Below, one piece after another: positions 7,822 through 15,727 of a stretch of DNA of 64,000 nucleotides. Source of the stretch: JALZVT01 sp964634815 (lineage in GTDB: Bacteria > Pseudomonadota > Gammaproteobacteria > Pseudomonadales > Azotimanducaceae). The notes below the pieces were generated by a model. It searched no databases. It was not told where the DNA came from and saw only the letters and a program-made list of their open reading frames with translations. The stretch is from assembly GCA_964634815.1 (NCBI GenBank), contig CAZWMD010000008.1, positions 57,135 through 121,134 on the forward strand, given 5' to 3'. Position 1 is the stretch's first letter. Each line of letters starts with the position of its first letter. Position numbers and translations under genes: made by a program.

Positions 7822-8984
7822 GCCAGCGCCTGTTCAAAATCGTTAATCAGATCTTCGGTCTTCTCGATACCAATCGACAGGCGAATAAGTTCTGGAGGCA
7901 ATGGGCTTGTTGGGCCTTCGATCGATGGCCGATGTTCGATAAGACTCTCTACGCCGCCGAGCGAGGTGGCGCGGACAAACAGTTTGACTCGTCCGACCAC
8001 GGCAAGGGCTGCTTCTTTGCCGCCCTTCACTCGTACCGACAACATGCCGCCGAATCCACCGTCCATCTGGCGAGCGGCGATCTCGTGGCCCGGATGACTT
8101 TTGAGCCCAGGGTAGATGACCTCTGCAATCTTTGGGTGATGCTCAAAGTGGGATGCAAACTGCAGGGCTGAATCTGAAGCACAGCGCACGCGCAAAAACA
8201 GCGTTCGTAGCCCGCGCTGCAGAAGCCAGGCCTCAAAGGCGCCCAAAATAGCACCGTTTTCGCTCCGTATTTTTCTAATGCGCTGCCACAGCTTTGAATC
8301 AGAGGCGCTAATCAATACGCCAGCGATGACATCACTGTGGCCGTTCAGATACTTGGTGGCAGAGTGCATCACAATGTCGACACCGTGTTCAATCGGTCGG
8401 GTGAGTACCGGACTGGATACGGTTGAGTCCGCACAAACGATAGCGCCATACGCCTTGGCGATCTCACAGGACTCTTTCAGATCAATCACGTCCCACATGG
8501 GATTGGCGGGTGTTTCCAACCACAATACCTGAGTACAGTCAGGATCCTTTGCCCTGGGCTCCAGCGCCTCACGCAGATTTTTTGGGTTGTTGGCCGGCAG
8601 GCTAAGATCAACCTTGGTGAGCGCAACACCCCAGGTGTCACAGAACTTGATCAGCCAGTTGCGCAGCGCCCAATACATAAGCTCGGGTATAACGATGTGA
8701 TCGCCAGGTTTCAGGGCTTGAGCCACCGCCATGCCGGCGGTCATACCCGATGAGAAGAGCAGGGCGTCGCTGCCGCCCTCAAGTTCAGCCAGCAGATTTT
8801 CCGCTGTCTCAAAAGTTGGGTTTTGGTCTCTGATGTAGACATGATGTTCGTTTATTGGCTGATAGTTTGTGTCTCTGGCAAAGGTGGTGGAGAAATGTAC
8901 CGGTGGAATCACCGCACCAGTGGCTGCATCCGGGGCGGTGGCCTGGGCGGCCAGTGTCTCAGGGGCGACAGTCCGGTCTTTCAT
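7818..8984 (-). CDS. Trans-sulfuration family PLP enzyme (cystathionine gamma-synthase/lyase type)
   Basis: 388 residues from ATG 8984, which begins the conserved MKDRTVAPETLAAQA and has AAGGA upstream; the open frame extends further but without a ribosome site. Fold-type I PLP enzyme: PPVHFSTTF near the N-terminus, SSGMTA phosphate loop, ADSTVSSPV, and the PLP lysine in MHSATKYLNGHSDVIAG (about residue 200). The C-terminus has the substrate-carboxylate region SLGGVESLIEHRPS. Family members act on cystathionine, O-acylhomoserine or methionine; which reaction applies here cannot be settled. Its stop overlaps the convergent coiled-coil gene by four bases. Confidence 0.9.
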   Translation of the reverse strand: MKDRTVAPETLAAQATAPDAATGAVIPPVHFSTTFARDTNYQPINEHHVYIRDQNPTFETAENLLAELEGGSDALLFSSGMTAGMAVAQALKPGDHIVIPELMYWALRNWLIKFCDTWGVALTKVDLSLPANNPKNLREALEPRAKDPDCTQVLWLETPANPMWDVIDLKESCEIAKAYGAIVCADSTVSSPVLTRPIEHGVDIVMHSATKYLNGHSDVIAGVLISASDSKLWQRIRKIRSENGAILGAFEAWLLQRGLRTLFLRVRCASDSALQFASHFEHHPKIAEVIYPGLKSHPGHEIAARQMDGGFGGMLSVRVKGGKEAALAVVGRVKLFVRATSLGGVESLIEHRPSIEGPTSPLPPELIRLSIGIEKTEDLINDFEQALA

Positions 8985-9135
8985 ATAAAGGAATTCCTTA
9001 AGGGTTCCAGGGTGGTTGGCAGATAACCGGGTTAGATTTATCTGCGCAATGGGGGTAGCTTTTAGTGTACGGCGGATTGGCGCGAGAAAAAACGCAGATC
9101 TGAGGGAAGATCTGACGGAAAATGTGAGGACAGAC

Positions 9136-9618
9136 ATGAGCAATGAAATCGAGGGCTCCCGGCAGGCGGCGGCTCTGCGCGGGGTGCCAGACGCGTTGCG
9201 CGGCATGCTGTCCGGGCGGGCAGATCTTGCGGATAAATTTCAGAATTTTCAGAACGCGTATCACGAAGAGGGTTTGCTCGATGCGCATTTGCTTGAGTTA
9301 TGCCGGGCACGCATCGATGTGCTGCATGGTATTGAGTCAGAGACAACCCTTGATCCAGCCCTCGCTGAACTCATTGCTCGTGGCAGTTTTGCCTCACTTG
9401 CCGCCCACGAACAGCTCGCCCTGACCGTTGCCGAAACCTTGGCCATAGATGCCCACGGTGTCACTGACGAGCAAGTCTCACAGCTCAACGCTATGTTGGG
9501 TGAAGCGGCAACCGTCACGCTGCTTACCGCGGTCTCGATGCATGATGCCAGGATTCGGCTGCAACAGGTGCTGACACCGCTTATTGGCTCACCTCAAACC
9601 AAAACAGGGAAGGCTTAA
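9136..9618 (+). CDS. Carboxymuconolactone decarboxylase (AhpD-like) family protein without CxxC
   Basis: 160 residues. ATG 9136 is preferred over upstream frame because TGAGGA lies eight bases ahead and the protein begins to look helical there. The pattern LLELCRARIDVLHGIES...LAAHEQLALTVAETL is the CMD/AhpD helical core, but the redox CxxC is absent (LHGIESE where HGCxxC is usual). So it is probably not itself a thiol reductase. Two bases separate it from the selenoprotein-like gene, which belongs to the same superfamily, suggesting the two products pair. Confidence 0.8.
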   Translation: MSNEIEGSRQAAALRGVPDALRGMLSGRADLADKFQNFQNAYHEEGLLDAHLLELCRARIDVLHGIESETTLDPALAELIARGSFASLAAHEQLALTVAETLAIDAHGVTDEQVSQLNAMLGEAATVTLLTAVSMHDARIRLQQVLTPLIGSPQTKTGKA

Positions 9619-9620
9619 GC

Positions 9621-10145
9621 ATGTCCACAACACCCCGACTGCGGCCTGCAAATCCCGATGCTCCGGCAGACCTTGGCAATGTGCTGGCACACGCCCCGCA
9701 GATGATTGGTCGCTTCGGTGAGCTCTACGGCGCCCTCTGGCAAACCGGCACGCTTACGCCGGATCTGCGTGAAATGACGCGCTTGCGTAATGCGCGCGTC
9801 ACAGACTGCGGGTTCTGACGCAACGTACGATTTGACTCTGCCCGTGAGGCAGGGCTAACCGAAGAACGGGTAGATCAGATACAGGACAACTACGCCTCCC
9901 TCGTTACTGAGCGGGAAGCACTGGCGCTCACGTTGACCGATGCCTTGATTGGTGACCCAGGCTCTCTAAGCGCTGACCAATGTGCTGCGTTGCGCGAAGA
10001 ATTTGATGCCGGTGAACTTGCCGAGCTGGCCCTTGGAGTGAGCCTGTTTTTCGGCCTGTCAAAAGTGCTGGTTGCGCTGGGCCTTGAACCGGAGTCTATG
10101 CCAACCACCGTGATTCCCGCGCCGGGCTCGGATACTGGGAGTTAG
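9621..10145 (+). CDS. AhpD-like selenoprotein (CGFU active site, in-frame TGA)
   Basis: Read through one TGA at 9816-9818, the frame gives 174 residues with selenocysteine at 66. Upstream lies LREMTRLRNARVTDCGF and downstream RNVRFDSAREAGLTEERVDQ, running 108 further codons to TAG without another stop. The motif C63-G-F-U66 corresponds to the CxxC active site of AhpD-like carboxymuconolactone decarboxylase proteins, where the second Cys is the peroxiredoxin- or disulfide-reducing residue. AhpD-like CxxU proteins are a known class of bacterial selenoprotein. A hairpin at 9836-9854 fits a bacterial SECIS. A conventional annotation would truncate this gene to 65 residues or start it at 9933. It follows its non-redox paralogue by two bases. 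No sel genes are in the window. Confidence 0.88.
9836..9854 (+). promoter_or_regulatory. Candidate bacterial SECIS element
   Basis: Stem CTCTGCC (9836-9842) pairs with GGCAGGG (9848-9854) in seven pairs including one G-U; the loop is CGTGA. The loop starts 24 bases after the TGA and has G at its second position, matching the loose bacterial SECIS rule (short stem-loop 16-37 bases past UGA with a G in the first two loop bases). It is inside the coding frame, as bacterial SECIS elements are. Confidence 0.7.
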
Positions 10146-10432
10146 CCGGTGTCTTTTAGATATTCCTGGAGTCGGGCAAGTAGCTCGGGAAAACTGTCTT
10201 TGAAATAGTAAGGCGTTGTTTCGTCGCTGGTCATGCTCTCGCGATTTTCGCCGTACTTCAGGCCTTCTTCGGTGAGTGCCTTGTATTTCTTGATTTTGTC
10301 CGGGTACTTCGAGCTCGGTCGCTCTTTCTGTTCGAGGATGCCCATGGCAAGCAACGCCTTGTTTGCCTTTACGGCAGAGACGCCGGCCTCATGGGCCTTG
10401 AGCAGATTGGTTATGGCATCAGGGTTTGGCAT
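10142..10432 (-). CDS. Small hypothetical protein
   Basis: 96 residues, ATG start, charged and mostly helical, without signal or membrane segment. Sequence such as LLKAHEAGVSAVKANKALLAMGILEQ followed by YKALTEEGLKYGEN recalls the small helical domains at the ends of phage antirepressors, in which a short recognition-like helix precedes a GLxY motif. The resemblance is weak and no function is assigned. Convergent with the selenoprotein gene; the stop codons overlap by four bases. Confidence 0.7.
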   Translation of the reverse strand: MPNPDAITNLLKAHEAGVSAVKANKALLAMGILEQKERPSSKYPDKIKKYKALTEEGLKYGENRESMTSDETTPYYFKDSFPELLARLQEYLKDTG

Positions 10433-10513
10433 ACCCCTAATTGTATGCCCGATTTATGTTCTGGCCCAGCCCCTAGCGGCGCTGCCTGTGGACTGATAAA
10501 GTTCGCGCGTTCT

Positions 10514-10590
<77 letters not shown>

Positions 10591-10632
10591 AGAATTCCTT
10601 GAACCCCCAAATGCCCAGTACATGCCCAGTCA

Positions 10633-10902
10633 ATGCTAGCTAGCCTTACCCTTGCAGACTGGATTGGCACCCTGGGTGTCGCGATCCTGCTTATCGCTTT
10701 TCTGTTGAACATCAGTGATCTGATGCGTCTTGATGGGGTGTGGTACTCAGCACTCAATGCACTGGGAGCGGGCCTGGCGGGTTATGCGTCCTGGCTCATA
10801 CCCTTTTGGCCCTTTGTGATATTGGAAGCCGTCTGGTGTTTGGCCTCGCTGTACGCGCTTTCCAAGGCACTGCGCCACCGAAAAGAAAGTGGGTCGCCTT
10901 AG
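10633..10902 (+). CDS. Small CBU_0592-like membrane protein
   Basis: 89 residues with three predicted membrane helices (about 8-26, 38-55, 58-78). The pattern WIGTLGVAILLIAFLLN...LNALGAGLAGYASW..PFVILEAVW is that of the small CBU_0592 family of inner-membrane proteins of unknown function. ATG 10633 has no strong ribosome site. It stands alone between the tRNA and a convergent amidohydrolase; the 3' flank has a near-duplicate (CGAGTTGTCTTAAAG, CGAGTTGCCCTAAAG). Confidence 0.8.
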   Translation: MLASLTLADWIGTLGVAILLIAFLLNISDLMRLDGVWYSALNALGAGLAGYASWLIPFWPFVILEAVWCLASLYALSKALRHRKESGSP

Positions 10903-10928
10903 AACGAGTTGTCTTAAAGCGAGTTGCC

Positions 10929-12110
10929 CTAAAGTGAATACAGGTTCGCTACGTTGGTACGAGTAATCTTGTCGCGGCTTTCTTTTGAGTAGCTCTCAAA
11001 CATTTCATCAAGCACTTCACTGGAGCAAGGCCAGGTAGAGTCGGTGTGTGGGTAGTCTGACCCCCACAGCAGGGTGTCTTCGCCGATCAGGTCTCGGGTG
11101 CCCAGAGCGGCGGTATCATCTTCTATGGTGGCAAAGAACTGTCGCTTCCAGATGTCCAACACATCCACTGGCGTACTGTGCGTGGGGTCTTTTGCATGCT
11201 CTCGGGCCCAGCCCTGATGCACTTTATCGAGCCAGTGCGCGAGCCATCCTGCGTTGAACTCAGCCAGTACAAACTTAAGCGAGGGGTACTTCGCGCACAC
11301 ACCGCGAACCATGAGTTCAACCAGGGTGTCGTGAATCAACGTGGAAGACCCTGCGTATTGCACAATCGGATCGCGCATTGCCATGGCTTTTTGCCAATCA
11401 GGAATGTGTGACCAGCAGGCAACATGGAAAGCAATGGGCAGACCGGCTTCTTCAGCACGAGCCCACATGGGGTCGTAGTCCTCGTCACTGTAGCGGCGAC
11501 CCTTGGGCGCGTTTGATGGGATCACCAGCCCCTTAAAGCCAAGTTTGATGACACGCTCGAGTTCCTCGACGGCAAGCTGGGGCTGTTGCACGGGCAGCGC
11601 CGCAAGGCCAACCAAACGTCCCCGGGAAATCACCTGTTGGTTGTGCATCCAATTGTTGTAGTTCTGTTGCAACGCCACCATCAAATCGAGGTTGGGCAGA
11701 TTGAACATGGGGAACCAGCCTGGATACAGAATCTCAGCGGCAACGCCATCGATGTCCTGGTCATCCGGACGCCGTGCACCATCAGTGAGGCCGGGTCGCA
11801 TCGCCGCAAAACCGCCTGTGAAATAGGCCTGAATCTCCGGATCGTTTATAGAGCCTGCGCCGGGTTTGGACGCGTGCTCCCGGGGTAGAGGGGTTTTGTA
11901 ATCGAGTCGGGTGCCTGCCAGTGCCATTACCGCGACATTGCGAGATCGCTTGGGTTGATTTGGCACGGCGATGTAATCGCCCTTATCTTCAGTGTGGACG
12001 ATGCGAGGAGCATCATCGCCGAACCGCTCGGGCAGTCCCTCAAACACCGCAGGTCCCTCAAGAGCATGGGAATCGGCGGAAATAGGTCGTGGGTCATTCA
12101 AAAGTGTCAT
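10929..12110 (-). CDS. Amidohydrolase-2 family protein (ACMSD-like TIM barrel)
   Basis: 393 residues, cytoplasmic. It has the pattern of amidohydrolase-related decarboxylases and hydrolases: ISADSHALEGP at the N-terminus in place of the usual DxHxH, a central GLVIPSN and AFHVACWSHIPDW, and a C-terminal LLWGSDYPHTDSTWP with the metal-binding Asp. The family includes ACMSD, gamma-resorcylate decarboxylase and many enzymes of unknown substrate. ATG 12110 follows an untranslated stretch of 122 bases that I cannot assign. The neighbours are catabolic enzymes but give no specific substrate. Confidence 0.85.
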   Translation of the reverse strand: MTLLNDPRPISADSHALEGPAVFEGLPERFGDDAPRIVHTEDKGDYIAVPNQPKRSRNVAVMALAGTRLDYKTPLPREHASKPGAGSINDPEIQAYFTGGFAAMRPGLTDGARRPDDQDIDGVAAEILYPGWFPMFNLPNLDLMVALQQNYNNWMHNQQVISRGRLVGLAALPVQQPQLAVEELERVIKLGFKGLVIPSNAPKGRRYSDEDYDPMWARAEEAGLPIAFHVACWSHIPDWQKAMAMRDPIVQYAGSSTLIHDTLVELMVRGVCAKYPSLKFVLAEFNAGWLAHWLDKVHQGWAREHAKDPTHSTPVDVLDIWKRQFFATIEDDTAALGTRDLIGEDTLLWGSDYPHTDSTWPCSSEVLDEMFESYSKESRDKITRTNVANLYSL

Positions 12111-12232
12111 GCTGATTCCCGGCAGGCGTGCGGCGGATTGGCTCGTTAGACAGAGGGTAGATTATTTAATGAACCTGTTCAAATAATCTGTTTCATCACT
12201 CTGGTGCACCCCGAACGCCGGGGATCACACCC

Positions 12233-13390
12233 TTACCAGGATGCCCCTCGTGCCGTGATTGGCCAGGCGCTGTGAATCAGCCCGTCTGCTTCCTGCACCC
12301 AGTAATAGTCGTGCAGATTCACGGTGGGGTCGCAGTGCGGCACCATAAACTGGTGCACGGTGCCCAGCACCGGTTCCTGGTACCCCCTGGGAAATTTCAC
12401 AAAGCCGTGCTCGTCTCCGCCGAAAAAGAACTCACTGCCCTCAAGACTAGTGGGCAGGGGTGTGACGGAATCCGAGGCAAATGCCTTGTAGCCGCCATCG
12501 ACGGTGGCCATGCCTTGTTTGGGGGCGCTGACGTAAGTACAGGCCACGCTGAGTGCCGCTTCGAAACTGTGCCCGGCGCTTTGATTCTGTGCATCAATCT
12601 CGAGGTACTCTCGATCCATGAAGATGTAGCTGCCGACTTGCAGATCGGTGATTTCTTGCTGGTGCACATCAATGTCGTAGGTACCCGTGCCGCCGCCCGT
12701 GACGATGTTGGGTTGATATTGACGAACTCGCGCGATGGCTTTCTCCCAGCTCTCGCGCGAACGGCTCTCGCGTTCGCTAAAGGATTGCAGATGCATCAGG
12801 TGTCCGGCGTAGTGCTGAATGCCCGCAAAATAGAAGCGCTTATCAGACTCGATGCGCTCCACCAACCGCTTGAGCAAATCATCGTCGCGCAAACCGGTGC
12901 GACCAAGCTCAACGTCTATATCGACCAGCAAACCCAGTCGTTTCTCTTCAGAGATTCCTGCGTCCAGAACATCCATGCCGGTGGTGCTGTCGATCACCAG
13001 TTTTAAATCCTGGGTCTCACTGAGTAGCTGATCTAGCACAGCGATTTTGCTGGCGCTGGTGAGTGGTGACGTGATCAGCACATCCTTTATGCCAGCACTG
13101 ACTAACGCCGCAACCTCGCCCAGCTTGGCGGCACAGACGCCAACCGCTCCGGCCGCGATCTGTTGCTGGGCAATGATTGGACACTTGTGCGTTTTGGCAT
13201 GGGGCCGCTGTGCTTTGTTGTGCCTGGCCAGATGTTCAACCATGGTTTGCAGATTGCGCTCGAAGGTTGGCCGGTTCAGTACCAGCGCAGGCGTTGGTAA
13301 TTCCTCAATACTGATGGGTTCATCAAGCGCCTCGGCTTGCCAGGGTTTGTCCATCAAACGGTGGAGAACCTGAGTTGGAAAATGGCTCAT
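12233..13390 (-). CDS. DSD1-type PLP enzyme (D-threonine aldolase / D-serine dehydratase family)
   Basis: 385 residues. Fold-type III (alanine-racemase-like) N-terminal barrel with the PLP lysine in RPHAKTHKCP (about residue 68), then GVCAAKLGEVAAL and GTGTYDID. The C-terminal beta domain carries the metal ligands of this family, seen as EHGFVKFP and HQFMVPHCDPTVNLHDYYWV. Members cleave D-threonine or beta-hydroxy-D-amino acids to glycine and aldehyde, or dehydrate D-serine. The exact substrate is open. It lies 55 bases after a TauD-type dioxygenase on the same strand, perhaps one transcription unit. Confidence 0.88.
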   Translation of the reverse strand: MSHFPTQVLHRLMDKPWQAEALDEPISIEELPTPALVLNRPTFERNLQTMVEHLARHNKAQRPHAKTHKCPIIAQQQIAAGAVGVCAAKLGEVAALVSAGIKDVLITSPLTSASKIAVLDQLLSETQDLKLVIDSTTGMDVLDAGISEEKRLGLLVDIDVELGRTGLRDDDLLKRLVERIESDKRFYFAGIQHYAGHLMHLQSFSERESRSRESWEKAIARVRQYQPNIVTGGGTGTYDIDVHQQEITDLQVGSYIFMDREYLEIDAQNQSAGHSFEAALSVACTYVSAPKQGMATVDGGYKAFASDSVTPLPTSLEGSEFFFGGDEHGFVKFPRGYQEPVLGTVHQFMVPHCDPTVNLHDYYWVQEADGLIHSAWPITARGASW

Positions 13391-13445
13391 GACGGCACTC
13401 TATGGTTGTTATTGGATGCGCTGAGAGCCTAGCAGGGGCGCCCAG

Positions 13446-14441
13446 CTACAGCGAGAGCCATAGTCTAAGCAGGTGTCGACGACGTTCGGGCTCCGGCCAG
13501 TCTTCATACCCCGTGCGAGCGTGCATCGTGGTGTGATTGGAGACAAATTGCATATCGCCCGGCGCAAGCCACATATCCAGGTAAACCTTGTCGCTTGCAC
13601 AGAACTCATCATAGGCATCCAGTAGCTGCATCGCGATTGGGTCGATTTGCACGCCCTCCAGCCGCTGGGCAGAGCGAAAATACTCGCTGTGATAGAACGT
13701 TCGCAACTTTCCGTCAGCGCCAAAACAACAGGGTTGCACCGGCATGTATCCCCGCTGTCTGGGGCCTTGTTCGTCGCGCAAATCCAGTGCAAAAGGCTCA
13801 AAGAGTCGTCCTGCTGCCTCGGGCATCGACATTAGCACCTGATTGAACACCGATACCGAACTGGCAATCCGGCTTTGCCCACCGACCTTTGCGGCGTTGA
13901 GGCACAACAGACCAACAACGTCAGCGGCGTCGCAGTGAAAATCGATGTTGCCCGTGGTTCGATAGCGACGAACATTGGGTTGAGATTTTTCCTCGCCGTA
14001 ATCGATGACATGCCCCAGCAGATCACCCTGAGGGTTTTGCGCGCCAGGGGCGCCCAGGTGATGGCCGATACCCCAAAAAGCAACGCCAGACTTGGTCTCT
14101 CCCCAGGCGTCGACAGGCAGACCGCGAACGACGCAGAAGCCACGCCCGTCCGCGAGGGTCGCGCGCCAGTTGGCAATTTTTTGGGCAAGTCCGGGTAGAG
14201 GGAAATCACCATGCGTGATGCGTTCCGTCGGGGTACCACTTTGCATTACATACTCTGTGGCGCGATCGATGGTGTCGATGTCTTGCTGGCTGAGCTCAAT
14301 AAGCCAATGATCTGTCTGCTTACGCTGTTGTTCACCGAGCCATGCCGCTGGAGACTGAATGGGTTGAGTGGGTAAGCCGTGATGAGGACGAGCAAAATAA
14401 TGCCTCGACTGCTCGCGGAAGGTTCGATATGGACTTGTCAC
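13446..14441 (-). CDS. TauD/TfdA-family 2-oxoglutarate dioxygenase
   Basis: 331 residues. The start is GTG 14441, with AGGAGG nine bases ahead. Non-heme Fe(II)/2-oxoglutarate oxygenase: iron ligands visible as HCDAADV (HxD, about residue 170) and a distal His in NHTTMHARTGYEDW, with the 2OG-binding Arg in RRRHLLRLWL. Family members hydroxylate small acids, sulfonates, amino acids or betaines. The substrate is not readable here. Upstream of the DSD1-type gene and divergent from the lactone oxidase. Confidence 0.88.
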   Translation of the reverse strand: MTSPYRTFREQSRHYFARPHHGLPTQPIQSPAAWLGEQQRKQTDHWLIELSQQDIDTIDRATEYVMQSGTPTERITHGDFPLPGLAQKIANWRATLADGRGFCVVRGLPVDAWGETKSGVAFWGIGHHLGAPGAQNPQGDLLGHVIDYGEEKSQPNVRRYRTTGNIDFHCDAADVVGLLCLNAAKVGGQSRIASSVSVFNQVLMSMPEAAGRLFEPFALDLRDEQGPRQRGYMPVQPCCFGADGKLRTFYHSEYFRSAQRLEGVQIDPIAMQLLDAYDEFCASDKVYLDMWLAPGDMQFVSNHTTMHARTGYEDWPEPERRRHLLRLWLSL

Positions 14442-14495
14442 GTTAGCTCGCCTCCTTGATTCGCAGTAAAAGCTCTCTTTTCTGGCTTTGCAAGA

Positions 14496-14526
14496 TTAAA
14501 CTTGGTCAATGGCTTGGTCAGTTTAA
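14496..14526. promoter_or_regulatory. Candidate operator upstream of lactone oxidase
   Basis: Two direct copies of CTTGGTCA at 14501-14508 and 14513-14520, 12 bases apart (about one helical turn), enclosed by the inverted pair TTAAAC (14496) and GTTTAA (14521). It sits 14 bases ahead of ATG 14540. TGGTCA is also a half-site of RutR-like operators, but here it is direct, not inverted. This is a pattern only; no regulator is assigned. Confidence 0.35.
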
Positions 14527-14539
14527 ACAGGGGAACTCT

Positions 14540-15727
14540 ATGCCGAAGTGGCGCAACTGGTCCGGGCGATTACAGGCTTCACCCACGCAGATTCATTTCG
14601 TTCGCCACGAGGCGGATGCCCAGGCACTTGCCAAACAGGCCACTGAGCTGGGTCAGGAAATTCGCTGCGTTGGGGCTGGACACAGTCATAGTGAACTGGT
14701 CCAGCCCAACGAGATACTGCTGGACTGTCGCGGACTCAGCGGTGTTCACTCTGTGAACAAAACCGCGCAGTCTGCCTGGGTCTGGGCGGGTTCGAGAATC
14801 TTCAGTTTAGGCCGGGCTCTCCACGAGAGCGGCTTGGCGTTGAAGAACCAGGGTGACATCGATGAGCAAACAATTGCCGGAGCCACCGCGACAGGCACTC
14901 ATGGCACAGGTCTGACATTGGGTAATTTGTCGAGTGCTGTGTTGGCCATGGAGCTTGTCACGGCGCAGGGCGAGCTTCTGCACATTAATTCCCAACAAAA
15001 CCCAGAGTTATTTGCAGCTGCTCGTTTGCATTTGGGGGCCTTTGGCATAGTTACCCGCCTGGAGCTTTCTTTGATGCCATCAACAGTGTTCAAGGAAGTT
15101 ATGCAAAAACAATCGCTCGCAGAGACTTTGGATCAGGCTGATGACCTTATTGCGAACAACCGTCACTTTGAATTCTTTTGGTACCCGGCAAACGACCTGG
15201 CGTCAGTTAAAACCATCAACCCCACAACGCAGTCGCCGAGGTATCCGTTGGGTAAGGAAGGCGAACGCTGTGGTTACAGCTTTGAAGTGTTGCCTAACTA
15301 TCGCCCGGCACCACATACCGAAATGGAATACAGTGTGCCGCTTGAGGGTGCGAGCGACTGCATGCGAGAGATTGCGCAGTTGCTTGCAACCAAACACTCT
15401 GACGTGGTTTGGCCCGTTGAATTCAGAACCCTGGCGGCGGATGATGTCTGGCTTTCCACCGCTTATGAGCGGGAAACGGCAACGATCTCTGTGCATCAGG
15501 ATGTGGCGCTGGACGAAACGGCTTACTATCAAGACTGCGAAGCCATCTTCCTTGCCTACGGTGGTCGTCCCCACTGGGGCAAGGTGCACTATCTAAATAG
15601 CCAGCAGCTTGAAGCGGCTCACCCGCGCTACCTCGATTGGTGGCAGCGTCGTGATGCCATTGACCCGGGTGGCGTATTCCTCAACGACTATCTTAAGAAG
15701 TTTCAACCGGGTAGGGACCATCGGTAA
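14540..15727 (+). CDS. FAD-dependent sugar-lactone oxidase (ALO/GULO family)
   Basis: 395 residues from ATG 14540, preceded by AGGGGA. An N-terminal PCMH-type FAD domain with GAGHSHSELV (the His is the covalent FAD site in vanillyl-alcohol-oxidase relatives) and ATGTHGTG. The C-terminal ALO domain ends with the signature GRPHWGKVHYL and DPGGVFLNDYL. Relatives oxidise D-arabinono-1,4-lactone, L-gulono-lactone or alditols. Probably cytoplasmic; no signal peptide. The 3' end overlaps the convergent epimerase gene by 35 bases, with both reading frames intact. Confidence 0.9.
   Translation: MPKWRNWSGRLQASPTQIHFVRHEADAQALAKQATELGQEIRCVGAGHSHSELVQPNEILLDCRGLSGVHSVNKTAQSAWVWAGSRIFSLGRALHESGLALKNQGDIDEQTIAGATATGTHGTGLTLGNLSSAVLAMELVTAQGELLHINSQQNPELFAAARLHLGAFGIVTRLELSLMPSTVFKEVMQKQSLAETLDQADDLIANNRHFEFFWYPANDLASVKTINPTTQSPRYPLGKEGERCGYSFEVLPNYRPAPHTEMEYSVPLEGASDCMREIAQLLATKHSDVVWPVEFRTLAADDVWLSTAYERETATISVHQDVALDETAYYQDCEAIFLAYGGRPHWGKVHYLNSQQLEAAHPRYLDWWQRRDAIDPGGVFLNDYLKKFQPGRDHR

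Noticed and set aside
9816..9818. TGA as a pseudogene stop or sequencing error
   Set aside because: The stop replaces precisely the CxxC Cys, the frame stays clean for 108 codons, and a SECIS-like hairpin follows. Error remains possible but is less likely.
12272..13006. Plus-strand 244-codon open frame opposite the DSD1-type gene
   Set aside because: No family pattern and fully antisense to a well-supported gene.
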